A stretch of DNA of 60,303 bases, from assembly GCA_027482245.1 (NCBI GenBank), contig JAIXWG010000032.1, forward strand, positions 1 through 60,303. Reading direction: 5' to 3'. The translations under genes and the position numbers were made by a program. This stretch comes from Acetobacteraceae bacterium. Its GTDB lineage: Bacteria > Pseudomonadota > Alphaproteobacteria > Acetobacterales > Acetobacteraceae. Shown here in pieces: positions 35,169 to 47,436 of this stretch; within the stretch, counting starts at the first letter, position 1, and each line of letters opens with the position of its first letter. The notes below the pieces were generated by a model that worked only from the letters and a program-made list of their open reading frames with translations, searched no databases and was not told where the DNA came from.

Positions 35169-36122
35169 ATGAGCGTGGCTCTCAAGAGTGTCGCGGGGGG
35201 CGGGAAGCCCGCCCCCCGGCATTTCCTCGAACTGATGGACCATGACGCCGCGACGCTGCGGCGCATGCTCGACCTCGGCGTGCAGGCCAAGCGCGGCCAG
35301 GTGCCGGGCAAGCCGCTGGCCGGCAAGACCGTGGCCCTGATCTTCGAGAAGCCCTCCACCCGCACCCGCGTCAGCTTCGAGGTCGGCATCCGCCAGCTCG
35401 GCGGCGATGCCATCGTGCTGTCCTCGAAGGACATGCAGCTCGGGCGCGGGGAGACGCCGGCCGACACGGCCAAGGTCCTCTCCCGCTACGTCGATGCGAT
35501 CATGCTGCGCACCGACAACGTGGCGAAGATCCGCGAACTGGCCGCGCATGCCACGGTGCCGGTCATCAACGGCCTGACGGATGTGTCGCATCCCTGCCAG
35601 CTGATGGCCGACCTCATGACCTTCGAGGAACATCGCGGCCCCATCGCCGGCCAGGTCGTCGCCTGGACGGGCGATGGCAACAACGTGGCCCAGAGCTTCA
35701 TCCAGGCCGCGGCGCGCTTCGACTTCACGCTGCGCCTCGCGACGCCCCCCGAACTCGCGCCCCCCGCGCAGCTCATCGACTGGGCGCGGCGCGAGGGTGC
35801 GCGCATCGAGCTCACCGCCGACCCCCACGCCGCCGTCGCCGGCGCGCGCTGCGTGGTGACCGATACCTGGGTTTCCATGTCGGACGAGAAGGGGGAGGCG
35901 CAGATCAACCGCCACAACCTCCTCGCCCCCTACCAGCTCAACGCCGCCCTGCTGCGCAGCGCCGCGCCGGACGCCATCGTCATGCACTGCCTGCCCGCCC
36001 ATCGCGGGGAGGAGATCACGGATGAGGTGATGGACGGCCCGCAGAGCGTCGTCTTCGACGAGGCCGAGAACCGGCTGCACGCGCAGAAGGGCGTGCTGCT
36101 CTGGGCGCTCGGCGTGGGCTGA
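35169..36122 (+). CDS. argF: Ornithine carbamoyltransferase
   Basis: 317 residues. Carbamoyl-phosphate site [20 protein letters not shown], ornithine-side motifs [12 protein letters not shown] and [12 protein letters not shown], and the middle [14 protein letters not shown] fix the call. Makes citrulline from ornithine in the cytosol. It is in an operon with argD. argJ, which would supply the acetylornithine cycle, survives in this window only as a 3' fragment at 57651-57848. Confidence 0.97.
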   Translation: MSVALKSVAGGGKPAPRHFLELMDHDAATLRRMLDLGVQAKRGQVPGKPLAGKTVALIFEKPSTRTRVSFEVGIRQLGGDAIVLSSKDMQLGRGETPADTAKVLSRYVDAIMLRTDNVAKIRELAAHATVPVINGLTDVSHPCQLMADLMTFEEHRGPIAGQVVAWTGDGNNVAQSFIQAAARFDFTLRLATPPELAPPAQLIDWARREGARIELTADPHAAVAGARCVVTDTWVSMSDEKGEAQINRHNLLAPYQLNAALLRSAAPDAIVMHCLPAHRGEEITDEVMDGPQSVVFDEAENRLHAQKGVLLWALGVG

Positions 36123-36159
36123 GAGCCCTTCACGAAGATTTCATCGACGTAATGTAGAC

Positions 36160-36189
36160 GGCAGCCTCCGCTATCCCTCGGAGGCTGCC
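36160..36189 (+). promoter_or_regulatory. Perfect hairpin covering the chemoreceptor ribosome-binding site
   Basis: GGCAGCCTCCG (36160-36170) and CGGAGGCTGCC (36179-36189) form an 11-bp stem with an 8-base loop. The right arm contains GGAGG (36180-36184) and ends one base before the TTG start of the chemoreceptor. It could hide the ribosome-binding site, or serve as the 3' end of the argDF transcript; it has no T-run. Confidence 0.7.
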
Positions 36190-37893
36190 TTGACCGCTCT
36201 CGCCCGGAAGACGCTCGCGCGCCTCCTCCGCCCCTCGCTCCGCGCGGGGCTGCTCGCCGCCGCGCTCGCCATGCTCGTCGTCGGCGCCATCATCCCCGTC
36301 GCCATCCTGCTGGCCGACAGCCGGGAGCAGGAGCGGAAGCAGGAACAGGATTCCATCCGCGCCAACCTCGCCTTGCTGGCAGAGGTGCTGAAGCCCTTCG
36401 GCACGCAGTGGCGGATGGATGGCGATGCGCTGAAGCTCGGCGACACCACGCTGAACGGGCGGCATGAGCTGGTTGATACGGTGAAGCGCGTCACCGGCGG
36501 CGTCGCCACCATCTTCGCGGGCGAGATCCGGGTGGCCACCAACGTGCTCCGCCCCGATGGCAGCCGCGCCGTCGGCGCGCCGATCGGCCCGGGGCCGGTG
36601 CGGGACGCGGTGTTCGGCCGCGGCCAGCGCTACGAGGGCCGGGTCATGATCCTCGGCCAGCCGCATCTCGGCGCCTATGAACCGCTGAAGGATGCCCAGG
36701 GCCGCGTCATCGGCATGATCGGCGTGGCGGTGCCCCTGGCGGAAGCCGATGCGCGGGCCGATGCGCTGATCCAGCGCGCGACGCTGGCCGCCGGGCTGAC
36801 GCTGGTGCTGGCCGGCGCGCTGCTGTGGTGGCTGCTGCGCCGGTCGCTGCGGCCGCTGCAGGGCCTGTCCGATGCGCTGCGCGCCATCACCGCGGGCCGG
36901 TTGGACGCCGACATCCCCTGCATCGACCGCCGCGACGAACTCGGCGACATCGGCCGCGCCGTCGCCGCGCTGCGCGATTCCACTGCGGTGGCCCAGGCCC
37001 AGGCCCGGACGGCGGAGATCGAGCGCCAGGAAGCCCAGGCCGCCCGCGCCGCCGGCCGCCGCGCCACCGCCGGGCAGCTGGAGGAAGCGGTCGGCGCCAT
37101 CGCCGCGGACCTCGGCCACTCCGCCGATGCGCTGCTGCAGGCGGCGGAGACGGTGGGGGAGGCGAGCCAGCGCACCGCCAGCCGCGCGACGCAGAGCGCC
37201 GGTCGCATCGACCAGGCCACCGGCAACGTCAACGCCGTGGCCGCGGCGTCGGAGGAACTCGCCGTCTCGGTCGCGGAGATCACGCGCCAGGTCGCGGAAA
37301 GCGCCCGCACCGCGCAGCAGGCGGCGGAAGCCGCCCGTGCCTCCGACACCACCGTCGCCAGCCTGGCGGAAGCCGCGACGCGGATCGGCGACGTGGTTCG
37401 CCTGATCAGCGACATCGCCGGCCAGACGAACCTGCTGGCCCTGAACGCGACGATCGAGGCCGCCCGCGCGGGGGAGGCGGGCAAGGGCTTCGCGGTGGTG
37501 GCGCAGGAGGTGAAGGCGCTGGCCGCGCAGACCGGCCGCGCGACGGAGGAGATCGCCACCCAGATCAGCGCCATGCGCGGCGCGACGGACCAGGCGGTCG
37601 GCGCCGTGCGCGGCATCGCCCAGGCGGTCGGGCGGATGGAGGAAGTGACCAGCAGCATCGCCGCCGCGGTGGAGGAGCAGGGCGCCGCGACGCGGGAGAT
37701 CGCGCGCAACGCCGCCGAAGCCGCCGCCGGCACGCAGGACGCCGCCGCCGACATCAACGGCCTGACGGAGGAAGTGGCCGCCGGCGCCGCGGGCATCGCG
37801 ACGCTGCGGGAGGCCGGCGGCGCCGTCAGCCGCCAGGGCGCCGCGCTACGGACGGAAGTGTCGAGCTTCGCGAACCGCCTGCGCGCCGCGTGA
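36190..37893 (+). CDS. Methyl-accepting chemotaxis protein
   Basis: 567 residues. TM1 (~18-44), a ~150-residue periplasmic Cache-like sensor ([40 protein letters not shown]), TM2 (~197-219), HAMP ([20 protein letters not shown]) and a signalling coiled coil with hairpin tip [20 protein letters not shown]. No C-terminal CheR-tether pentapeptide is seen. The start is a TTG with GGAGG five bases upstream; no ATG upstream is in frame, and the first internal Met (28) would cut TM1. The sensor resembles Cache domains that bind small acids. The 3' end overlaps the convergent membrane gene by 48 bases. Confidence 0.93.
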   Translation: MTALARKTLARLLRPSLRAGLLAAALAMLVVGAIIPVAILLADSREQERKQEQDSIRANLALLAEVLKPFGTQWRMDGDALKLGDTTLNGRHELVDTVKRVTGGVATIFAGEIRVATNVLRPDGSRAVGAPIGPGPVRDAVFGRGQRYEGRVMILGQPHLGAYEPLKDAQGRVIGMIGVAVPLAEADARADALIQRATLAAGLTLVLAGALLWWLLRRSLRPLQGLSDALRAITAGRLDADIPCIDRRDELGDIGRAVAALRDSTAVAQAQARTAEIERQEAQAARAAGRRATAGQLEEAVGAIAADLGHSADALLQAAETVGEASQRTASRATQSAGRIDQATGNVNAVAAASEELAVSVAEITRQVAESARTAQQAAEAARASDTTVASLAEAATRIGDVVRLISDIAGQTNLLALNATIEAARAGEAGKGFAVVAQEVKALAAQTGRATEEIATQISAMRGATDQAVGAVRGIAQAVGRMEEVTSSIAAAVEEQGAATREIARNAAEAAAGTQDAAADINGLTEEVAAGAAGIATLREAGGAVSRQGAALRTEVSSFANRLRAA

Positions 37894-39288
37894 CAGCACG
37901 GCCATGCCCAGCAGCACGAGGAGCGGCGCCACCGGCATCAGGTAGCGCTGCTCCACATGCACGGGCAGGTAGACGCCGAGGAACCCGCCGCAGACCAGCC
38001 AGGCGCCCAGCAGCGCGGGCAGGCGCGGGTCGCGGCGCAGCAGCAGCGGCGCCAGCATTGCCGCGCCGGCCAGCAGCAGCGCCACGGCGCGGCTGCCCGC
38101 CAGCGCGACCAGCGCCGCCAGCGCCACCGGCGATCCCGCGCGCAGCCGGTCCATGATGGCGTCGATGCGGCCATACCAGGGGCGCGGCCGGTCGAAGCGC
38201 AGATGCAGCTCCGCCACCGCATCAACCGGCATGAAGCCGATCTGGAACAGCTTGACCGGGGCCCGGACGACCATGGCGCGCAGCATCTCCAGCGGATGGC
38301 GCTGCCAGGCGCGCCAGTAGCGGTCGCCGGCGACGGCCGCGATCTCCGGCGCCGTCATGCCGGCGGCGAAGAGCGCGTCGTTCATCGCGTCCAGCCCCTG
38401 GTAGCCGCGCGGCACGACATGTTCGCGCACCGTGCGGTCGAACAGGTCATCGCCATCGAAGACGGGCACGCCGCGGGCCAGCAGCGGCAGCACCGACTGC
38501 ACCATCACGATCTGCTTCGTCGTGGACAGCACGGCATGGCCGCTGCGGCGGTGGTTCTCCTCCATCAGCCAGCCCGCGGCCAGCAGCACCGGCGCCAGCA
38601 GCAGCGCCAAGCCGATGATCCGCCGCGCCGCCCCGCGCCCCGCCGCGATCGCTGCCGCCGGCAGGAAGGCCAGCACCAGGTAGGCCGTCGCCTCCCGCAC
38701 CAGCAGCCCCGCGCCGAGCATCACCCCCGCCAGCGCCACGGCGCGCAGGCTGCCCCGCCCGAGCCCGGCCTTCAGCAGCAGCAGCCCTGCCCCGCCGGCC
38801 AGCGCGCCGTAGAGCGCATCCGTCATCACCGCGACCTGCATGGCGATGGTGACGCCCACCGCCGGCATCAGCGCCGCCGCCACCGCCACCCAGCCCCGCA
38901 GGCCGAGGGCGAGGGCCACGCGATGCGCCAGCCCCGCCAGCGCCGCCTGCGCCAGCATCTGCAGGGCGACCAGCCCCCAGATCCAGCGATCCGGCGCCAG
39001 CGCCTGCAGCGCCGCGATCACCGCGGGGTAGCCCGGCGTCCGGAAGATCGTGGCCGGCGACGATGCCTGGCGCAGCAGCGCCTCGCCCTCCGGCAGGGGG
39101 CCCGCCCGCAGCGCCTCCGCATAGGCCAGGTAGCTCGGGCTGTCCGGCGTGATCATCGGGCCGAAGGCGAGCAGGGCCAGCAGCGCCGCGGCGAGCGACG
39201 CCAGCGCCACCAGCGCCGTCGCGCCCCAGCCGGGGCGGGGCGGGGCCAGCAGGGCAGGGGGCGCCGCCATCGCGGGCTGGACGTACAT
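37846..39288 (-). CDS. GT-C type membrane glycosyltransferase-like protein
   Basis: 480 residues with about ten to twelve hydrophobic helices. [20 protein letters not shown] in the first long loop and [16 protein letters not shown] near the end resemble the ArnT/PMT (GT39/GT83) class of polyprenol-linked sugar transferases. The acidic site expected in the first periplasmic loop is present ([15 protein letters not shown]). Donor and acceptor unknown. No other envelope glycan gene is adjacent. Codons 1 and 7 are both Met; the first is used. Confidence 0.7.
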   Translation of the reverse strand: MYVQPAMAAPPALLAPPRPGWGATALVALASLAAALLALLAFGPMITPDSPSYLAYAEALRAGPLPEGEALLRQASSPATIFRTPGYPAVIAALQALAPDRWIWGLVALQMLAQAALAGLAHRVALALGLRGWVAVAAALMPAVGVTIAMQVAVMTDALYGALAGGAGLLLLKAGLGRGSLRAVALAGVMLGAGLLVREATAYLVLAFLPAAAIAAGRGAARRIIGLALLLAPVLLAAGWLMEENHRRSGHAVLSTTKQIVMVQSVLPLLARGVPVFDGDDLFDRTVREHVVPRGYQGLDAMNDALFAAGMTAPEIAAVAGDRYWRAWQRHPLEMLRAMVVRAPVKLFQIGFMPVDAVAELHLRFDRPRPWYGRIDAIMDRLRAGSPVALAALVALAGSRAVALLLAGAAMLAPLLLRRDPRLPALLGAWLVCGGFLGVYLPVHVEQRYLMPVAPLLVLLGMAVLSRGAQAVREARHFRP

Positions 39289-39413
39289 GGCGGCACTTCA
39301 CGGGGCTGTGAGGTGCCCCGCCTACCACGCGCCCGGCGGCAGGGTCGAGGCGCCGATACAGTCCGAAACCCTCCCCGCTTTGCGCGCCGCCGATCCGGGC
39401 CCATGTTGGGGCC

Positions 39414-40819
<1,406 letters not shown>

Positions 40820-40823
<4 letters not shown>

Positions 40824-42073
40824 GCACGCCCTTCCGCCTGGAGATCCAGACCGTCACCGCCGGTCCCTACACCGCCTGGCTGATCGAGGACCACTCCGTC
40901 CCCGTCGTCTCCCTCGCCTGGGGCTGGGGCGGCGGCGCGGCGCTGGATGCGCCGGACCATGCCGGCGCGCTGGCGCTGGGCGCGGCGCTGCTGACGGACG
41001 GGGCGGGGGAGCTCGACAACGTCGCCTTCGCCGATGCGCTGCGGGACAATGCCATCGGCCTCGGCTTCGATGCCCAGCGGGACGGGTTCGAGGGTTCGCT
41101 GCGCGCCCTGCTGCCCGCGCTGCCCGAAGCTGTGCGCCTGGCGAACCTGGCCATGACCGCGCCGCGGCTCGCACCCGACAGCGTGGCCCGGATGCGCGCC
41201 CGCGCCGTCGCCGGCGCGCGGTCGCAGCTGGAGACGCCGCGCGGCCAGGTCGGCCGCGCCTTCTGGGCCGCCGCCTACCCCAACCACCCCGCCGGCCGCC
41301 CGACCGGCGGCACGGTGGAGACGCTCTCCACCCTGCCCGAACAGGCGATCCGGGACGCGCTGGCGCGCCAGCTTCGTGCCGGCGGCGTGCTGGTGGCCGC
41401 CAGTGGCGCCATCACCGCGGCCCAGCTTGCCGCGCTGCTGCCCACCCTGTTTGCCGGGCTGCCGGCGGGCGAGCCGCCCACCGCCCCGCCGCTGCCCCCC
41501 TTCGTGCCCTTCGCACCCCGCATCGTGGAGGTCCCGGCCCCGCAATCCGCCATCCAGTTCGGCCAGCCGGGCCTCGCGGTCAGCGACCCGGATTGGGAGG
41601 GTTTCCAGGTCGTGCTGCGCATCCTGGCGGGGGGCGGCTTCTCCTCCCGCCTCATGGAAGCGGTGCGCGTCCAGCGGGGGCTGACCTATGGCATCGGTGC
41701 GGGGCTCGACACGCTGTTCGGCCAGGGCTTCGTCGTGGGCTCCTCGGCCACCGACAACGCCAAGGTGGGGGAGGCGATGGCCGTCACCCGCGCCGAATGG
41801 GCCCGCATGGCGGCCGAGGGTCCGACGGCCGAGGAACTGGACGACGCCGTCGCCTTCCTGACCGGCAACCTGCCCCTGCAGTTCACGGACAGCCGCCGCA
41901 TCGCCGGCACGCTGCTGGCGCTCCGCCGCAACAACCGGCCGATCGACTGGCTGGACAAGCGCAGCGAGCGCCTTCGGGCCCTGACGGTGGACGGGCTGCG
42001 CGGAGTCGCGGGGCGGCTGCTGAAGCCGGATGCGCTGTCGGTGGCGATCGCGGGGCGGCCGGAGGGAGTCTGA
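40820..42073 (+). CDS. M16 family protease, non-catalytic subunit
   Basis: 417 residues. It has the M16 fold (VPVVSLAWGWGGGAALDAPD, HPAGRPTGGTVETLSTL, RVQRGLTYGIGAGLDTLFGQ) but lacks HxxEH: the equivalent stretch reads DHAGALALGAALLTDG. It is therefore the regulatory half that pairs with the upstream enzyme. GTG 40820 overlaps the upstream stop. Without a signal peptide of its own in this reading, its export is unclear. Confidence 0.9.
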
Positions 42074-42422
42074 TTTCGCTGGCGGGAGCGTCATCGTTCC
42101 CGGTATGTTTCGGGCATCATGCGGGGGAGCGCTGCTCCCCCGGCACCCCGGACCGGGGGAGGCGGGGAGGGCACCTGCCCCGAAACACCGACTAAACGTG
42201 CTAAAAGGGGTTAGTGCCCTTTAGGCCCGGCGCAGCGCGCCTGTTTGAGCCCGGCGCGGCGCGCCAGCTTGACCCCGGCGCCCTCGCCTCCGCATATGCA
42301 GGTCATGTTCCGGCAGCCCGCCCTTCGAATTAGCGGCCCGGCCCTCCACTGAGGGTCGGGACACGCCGCGCGCCGAACACCCCCTTTCGCGCCCGCCCGC
42401 CGGGCCGCCCGAGACCGCACCG
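42074..42422. other. Non-coding gap upstream of ileS with hairpins and a tandem repeat
   Basis: No gene is visible. GGGGGAGC-GCT-GCTCCCCC (42123-42141) is a perfect hairpin after the M16 stop. CTAAAAGGG/CCCTTTAG (42201-42224) is a second. Two 24-bp tandem units follow at 42225-42248 and 42249-42272, each starting GCCCGGCGC and ending TTGA, with a partial third. The rest is the ileS leader; no T-box elements are seen. Confidence 0.6.
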
Positions 42423-45254
42423 ATGACCGACGCCGCGACCCCTGAGACAACGGCACGCGACTACCGCGCCACCGTCTTCCTGCCGAAGACCGCCTTCCCC
42501 ATGCGTGGCGACCTGCCGAAGCGGGAACCCGAATGGATCGCGCGCTGGCAGAAGCTGGATTTGTGGAACCGCATCCGCGACCGGTCGAAGGGCCGCCCGA
42601 CCTTCGTCCTGCATGACGGCCCCCCCTACGCCAACGGCCCGCTGCACATCGGCCACGCGCTGAACAAGATCCTGAAGGACGTCATCAACCGCGCCGCCCA
42701 GATGGCCGGCCACGACGCCAACTACGTGCCCGGCTGGGACTGCCACGGCCTGCCGATCGAATGGAAGATCGAGGAAGAATACCGCAGCAAGGGCAAGGAC
42801 AAGGACAGCGTCCCCGTCCTCGATTTCCGCGCGGAATGCCGTGCCTATGCCCAGCACTGGCTCGGCGTGCAGCGGGATGAGTTCACGCGCCTCGGCGTCT
42901 TCGGCGACTGGCAGGGCCGCTACGCGACGATGGACTTCCCCTCTGAAGCCGTGATCGCGGGCGAGATCGGCAAGTTCCTGATGAACGGCTCGCTCTATCG
43001 CGGCCTGCGCCCCGTGATGTGGAGCCCGGTCGAGAAGACCGCGCTGGCGGAAGCGGAGATCGAATACCACGACCATGTCTCGCCGACGCTGCACGCGCTG
43101 TTCCGCGTGCTGCGCGCGCCCGCCTCGCCCAGGCTGGTCGGCGCCGATGTGGTGATCTGGACGACGACGCCCTGGACCATCCCGGGCAACCGCGCGCTGG
43201 CCTATGGGCCGGAGCTGACCTACGCCGAGATCCATGTGGACAGCGTGGCCGACGGCGCGCTGGTGAAGCCGGGCGCCCGGATGCTGGTGGCGCTCGCCCT
43301 GCTGCCGCAATTCTGCACGGACGCGAAGATCGCGACCCACACCCTGGTCCGCACCTTCCCGGGCACGGAATTCGAGGGCGCCGCCTGCAGCGCGCCCCTT
43401 CGCGGCCATGCCGGCGCCTACAACCATGATGCGCTGATGCTCGCCGGCGACTACGTCACCGATGATGCCGGCACGGGCATCGTCCACATCGCGCCGAGCC
43501 ATGGCGAGGAGGACTTCGCCCTCGTCGTCGCCCATAACCGCGCGCATCCCGACCAGCGGATCGAGATCCCGGAATGCGTCGGCGATGACGGCACCTACAC
43601 AGTCCAGGCCCCGGGCTTCGAGGGCCAGCACGTCTTCAAGGCGCACACCGCCGTCTATGCCGCGCTGACCGAACTCGGCACGCTGGCGGCGACGGGCAAG
43701 CTGAACCACAGCTACCCCCATAGCTGGCGGTCCAAGAAGCCGGTGATCTACCGCGCCACGCCGCAATGGTTCATCGCCATGGATGATGAGCGCCAGATCC
43801 GCGCCAAGTCCCTCGACGCCATCGCGAAGACGCACTTCGTCCCCGATATCGGCCGCAACCGCATCGGCAGCATGGTCGCGGCGCGGCCGGACTGGTGCAT
43901 CAGCCGCCAGCGCGCCTGGGGCGTGCCCATCGCCGTCTTCGTGGAGAAGCGCACGGGCGAGCCGCTGCGCGACCCGACCGTGATGACGCGCATCCTGGAA
44001 GCCTTCCGGGTGGAGGGCGCCGACGCCTGGTACCAGCCCGGCGCCGCGGCCCGCTTCCTCGGGAATGAACGCAACCCGGACGACTACGAGCAGGTCATGG
44101 ACATCGTCGATGTCTGGTTCGAGTCCGGCAGCACCCACGCCTTCGTCCTGCCGCCGCGCGGCCTGCCCTTCCCGGCGGATCTCTACCTCGAAGGCTCCGA
44201 CCAGCATCGCGGCTGGTTCCATTCCTCGCTCCTGGAATCGGTCGGCACCAACGGCGTCGCGCCCTTCAAGGCGATCCTGACGCATGGCTTCGTGCTCGAT
44301 GAGCAGGGCCGGAAGATGTCGAAGTCGCTGGGCAACGTCACGGCGCCCCAGGACGTGATGAAGCAGTATGGCGCGGACATCCTGCGGCTCTGGGTGATGA
44401 ACTCGGACACCTCGCTCGACCTCCGCATCGGGCCGGAGATCCTGAAGCAGCAGGCGGAACTCTACCGCCGCATCCGCAACACGCTGCGCTGGCTGCTCGG
44501 CAGCCTCGATGGCTTCACGGATGCGGAAAAGCTGCCGCATGACCAGCTGCCGGAGTTGGAACGCTGGGTGCTGCACCGGCTGACGGAGCTGGACGCGAAG
44601 CTCCGCGCCGCCGCCGATCCCGCGAGCCCTACCCGCTTCGACTGGACCGGCGTCTATCCCGAGATCCACAATTTCTGCTCGACGGATCTCAGCGCCTTCT
44701 ACTTCGACATCCGCAAGGACGCGCTCTACTGCGATGCGCCGGATAGCCTGCGCCGCCGCGCCGCGCGCACGGTGCTGGACGTGCTGCATCGCTGCCTCTG
44801 CGCCTGGCTCGCCCCCGTGCTGTCCTTCACGGCGGAGGAAGCCTGGCTGGCGCGCTTCCCGTCGGAGGATGGGTCCATCCACCTGGAGGATTGGCCGGCG
44901 ATCCCGGCGGAATGGCGCGACGACGCGCTGGCCGCGAAGTGGGCGCAGGTGCGTGAGACGCGCGGCACCGTCACCACCCAGCTGGAAGCGCTGCGCACGG
45001 CGAAGGAGATCGGCTCCTCCCTCCAGGCCGCGGTCACGCTGCGCCTGCCGGAAGGCGCCCGGCTGCTCGATCCCGCGCAGTGGGAGGAGGTGCTGATCGT
45101 CTCCGACGTCTCCATCGCCGCCGGCGACCCGCCGCATGAAGCGGGCAAGGCCCCCGGCGAGAAGTGCGAGCGCTGCTGGCGCGTGCTGCCGGAGGTCGTC
45201 GGCCATGCCGGGAAACTCTGCCGCCGCTGCGATGCGGTGGTCGGCGCCGCCTGA
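42423..45254 (+). CDS. ileS: Isoleucyl-tRNA synthetase
   Basis: 943 residues, full length. HIGH motif in [15 protein letters not shown], editing domain with [16 protein letters not shown] in [14 protein letters not shown], and a C-terminal zinc site [10 protein letters not shown] with CRRC. Charges tRNA-Ile in the cytosol. The stop overlaps lspA (TGATG), the classic ileS-lspA pair. Confidence 0.98.
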   Translation: MTDAATPETTARDYRATVFLPKTAFPMRGDLPKREPEWIARWQKLDLWNRIRDRSKGRPTFVLHDGPPYANGPLHIGHALNKILKDVINRAAQMAGHDANYVPGWDCHGLPIEWKIEEEYRSKGKDKDSVPVLDFRAECRAYAQHWLGVQRDEFTRLGVFGDWQGRYATMDFPSEAVIAGEIGKFLMNGSLYRGLRPVMWSPVEKTALAEAEIEYHDHVSPTLHALFRVLRAPASPRLVGADVVIWTTTPWTIPGNRALAYGPELTYAEIHVDSVADGALVKPGARMLVALALLPQFCTDAKIATHTLVRTFPGTEFEGAACSAPLRGHAGAYNHDALMLAGDYVTDDAGTGIVHIAPSHGEEDFALVVAHNRAHPDQRIEIPECVGDDGTYTVQAPGFEGQHVFKAHTAVYAALTELGTLAATGKLNHSYPHSWRSKKPVIYRATPQWFIAMDDERQIRAKSLDAIAKTHFVPDIGRNRIGSMVAARPDWCISRQRAWGVPIAVFVEKRTGEPLRDPTVMTRILEAFRVEGADAWYQPGAAARFLGNERNPDDYEQVMDIVDVWFESGSTHAFVLPPRGLPFPADLYLEGSDQHRGWFHSSLLESVGTNGVAPFKAILTHGFVLDEQGRKMSKSLGNVTAPQDVMKQYGADILRLWVMNSDTSLDLRIGPEILKQQAELYRRIRNTLRWLLGSLDGFTDAEKLPHDQLPELERWVLHRLTELDAKLRAAADPASPTRFDWTGVYPEIHNFCSTDLSAFYFDIRKDALYCDAPDSLRRRAARTVLDVLHRCLCAWLAPVLSFTAEEAWLARFPSEDGSIHLEDWPAIPAEWRDDALAAKWAQVRETRGTVTTQLEALRTAKEIGSSLQAAVTLRLPEGARLLDPAQWEEVLIVSDVSIAAGDPPHEAGKAPGEKCERCWRVLPEVVGHAGKLCRRCDAVVGAA

Positions 45255-45751
45255 TGCTGCGCATCGGGCTGATCCTGGCGGTGGTCGTGCTGGTCGCCGA
45301 CCAGGCCTCCAAGTGGTTCATCCTCTATGAGGTCGGGCTGCCGCAGGTCGGCCATATCCCGCTGCTGGCGGCGGGGCCCTTCGGCTTCGACCTGACCATG
45401 GTGTGGAACCGCGGCGTCACCTTCGGGATGTTCGCGGGCGACAGCATGGGCACGCAGATCGCCCTCGGCATCATGGCGCTGCTGATCGCGGGCTTCCTGC
45501 TGCGCTGGATGGCGCGGGCGGAAAACCGCCTGACCGCCCTGGCGCTGGGCGCCGTGGTGGGGGGCGCGGTCGGCAACGTGATCGACCGCGCCCGCTTCGG
45601 CGCGGTGGCGGACTTCCTCGATGCCCATGCCTGGGGCTGGCACTGGTACGTGTTCAACGTGGCGGATGCCGCCATCGTGATCGGCGTCTGCTGCCTGCTC
45701 GCGGATGCCTTGTTCCGGCCATCGGGCAGGGGTAAGGATCAGGCGCCATGA
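45254..45751 (+). CDS. lspA: Lipoprotein signal peptidase
   Basis: 165 residues, four hydrophobic helices, with LVADQASKWFIL, VWNRGVTFGMF (near-consensus NxGxxFG), GNVIDRARFGAVADFL and VFNVADAAIVIG holding the catalytic Asp pair. It removes signal peptides of prolipoproteins; at least three lipoproteins are encoded in this window. The ATG lies in the ileS stop; an open frame upstream is an artefact. Confidence 0.96.
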   Translation: MLRIGLILAVVVLVADQASKWFILYEVGLPQVGHIPLLAAGPFGFDLTMVWNRGVTFGMFAGDSMGTQIALGIMALLIAGFLLRWMARAENRLTALALGAVVGGAVGNVIDRARFGAVADFLDAHAWGWHWYVFNVADAAIVIGVCCLLADALFRPSGRGKDQAP

Positions 45752-46305
45752 ACCGTATCCGCACCCTCCTGCTCGGCTTGCCGCTGGTCGCGACGCTCGC
45801 GGGCTGCGGCGGCGACACCGCCCGGTCCCTCGGCTTCACGCGCGATCCGCCGGACGAATTCCAGGTCACCACCCGCGCGCCGCTGTCGGTCCCGCCGCGG
45901 ATGACGGACCTGCCGGTCCCGACCCCGGGCGCGCCCCGCCCGCAGGACCAGGCCCGTGCGCCGGCCGCGATCCTGGCCGGCAGCGCCGCCAGCACGACCG
46001 CGGCCGCGCCGTCCGGCGCCGAGCGCGCCCTGCTGGCCCAGGCCGGCGGCCCCGTCACCGGCGATGTCCGCCGTGCCGTGGATGCGGAAAGCCTGCGGCT
46101 GGACCGGCCGGAGCGCAGCATCGTCGATCGCCTGATGTTCTGGCGCGAAGCCCCGCCCCCCGGCACCGCCGTGGATTCCACGCGCGAAGCCCAGCGGCTG
46201 CGGGAGAATGCGGCGCTGGGGCGTGAGACGACGGAAGGCACCACGCCGATCCAGCAGCCCACAACCCGCAACAGCGGCACGGGCCTGCTCAACCGGCTGT
46301 TCTGA
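45748..46305 (+). CDS. DUF3035 family lipoprotein
   Basis: 185 residues. Lipobox in ATLAGCGGD. The segment RDPPDEFQVTTRAPLSVPP is the conserved core of DUF3035, alphaproteobacterial envelope proteins of unknown function that commonly lie after lspA. The remainder is Ala/Arg-rich and probably disordered. It overlaps lspA by four bases (ATGA), so it is the third gene of the ileS operon. Confidence 0.85.
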   Translation: MNRIRTLLLGLPLVATLAGCGGDTARSLGFTRDPPDEFQVTTRAPLSVPPRMTDLPVPTPGAPRPQDQARAPAAILAGSAASTTAAAPSGAERALLAQAGGPVTGDVRRAVDAESLRLDRPERSIVDRLMFWREAPPPGTAVDSTREAQRLRENAALGRETTEGTTPIQQPTTRNSGTGLLNRLF

Positions 46306-46387
46306 GGCGCAGGGGGGCGGGCCGGGTTCACTCCCCGGCTCCACGACCCTATCTAGGCGGCTTACCCTCCCCGACTGGTAGCCGCCC

Positions 46388-47365
46388 GTGAATGACCCGA
46401 CCTCGCCTTCCACCACGCCCAACTTCCTGAACCATGACCGCCCGCCGGTGCCGGATATCGTCGTGCCGCGCGGCGTGCTGCCCTTCCACCTGGAGGAGAG
46501 GCCCGTCCGCGGCCGCCTGGTGCGGCTCGGCGCGCTCGCCGATGCGCTGCTCGGCCGCCACAGCCAGCACCCCGCCGTCCTCAAGCTGATGGGGGAGGCG
46601 CTGGCCCTGACCGCCGCGCTGGCCACCGCGCTGAAGTACAAGGGCTCCTTCAGCCTGCAGGCCAAGGGCGATGGCCCGGTCACCATGCTGCTGGCGGATT
46701 GCACGGATGGCGGCGCGCTGCGCGGCACGGCGAAGGTGGATGCCGAACGGCTCGACGCCCTGCTGGCGGAACACCCCCAGCCCAGCGCGCAGCAGCTGCT
46801 CGGCAAGGGCTACCTGGCCTTCACCTGCGACCAGGGCCCGGACATGGACCGCTACCAGGGCATCGTCGCGATCGAGGGCGAGAGCCTGGCCGCCATGACC
46901 GGCGCCTATTTCGAGAACTCCGAACAGCTGAAGAGCCAGGTATGGCTCGCCTGCGGCCGCAGCCTCTCCGGCTGGCGGGCCAGCGCGCTCGTCATCGAAC
47001 GCGTCGCCGCCGATGGCGGCATCGGCGCCGCCCAGGATGCGGAAGACCATGAGGATGCCTGGCACACCGCCCAGGTGCTCGCCTCCACCATCACGCCGGC
47101 GGAACTGCTGGATGACGCGCTGACCCCCGACCAGCTGCTGCACCGCCTGTTCCATGCGGAGGGCCTGGCCGCGGACCGCGCCCGCGCGCTGTCCTATGGC
47201 TGCCGCTGTTCCCGCGCGCGCCTCGCCTCCGTGCTGGAAAGCTTCGGGCAGGACGACCTGGACCACATGGCGGAGGCCGGTGCCATCACCATGACCTGCG
47301 AGTTCTGCGCGGTGGATTTCCGCTTCGACCGGGCGGAGGTCCGCGGCCAGGCCGGGCGCGCCTGA
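46388..47365 (+). CDS. hslO: Hsp33 redox-regulated chaperonin
   Basis: 325 residues. The N-terminal part (LGALADALLGRHSQHPAVLK, GEALALTAALATALKYKGSF) and the C-terminal zinc switch, CRC in SYGCRCSR and CEFC in MTCEFCAVDF, identify Hsp33, which holds unfolded proteins under oxidative stress. The start is GTG 46388. It follows the ileS-lspA-DUF3035 operon after an 82-base gap. Confidence 0.95.
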   Translation: MNDPTSPSTTPNFLNHDRPPVPDIVVPRGVLPFHLEERPVRGRLVRLGALADALLGRHSQHPAVLKLMGEALALTAALATALKYKGSFSLQAKGDGPVTMLLADCTDGGALRGTAKVDAERLDALLAEHPQPSAQQLLGKGYLAFTCDQGPDMDRYQGIVAIEGESLAAMTGAYFENSEQLKSQVWLACGRSLSGWRASALVIERVAADGGIGAAQDAEDHEDAWHTAQVLASTITPAELLDDALTPDQLLHRLFHAEGLAADRARALSYGCRCSRARLASVLESFGQDDLDHMAEAGAITMTCEFCAVDFRFDRAEVRGQAGRA

Positions 47366-47436
47366 CGGCCGCGGTTGCCGATCCCGCAAGTCGCGTGTCT
47401 AGTCTGCGCCGATTCCCGCCGGAGGCCCCGAACCCC

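Noticed and set aside
42074..42422. T-box riboswitch before ileS
   Set aside because: No T-box sequence, specifier loop or terminator/antiterminator pair is visible, and such elements are not expected in proteobacteria.
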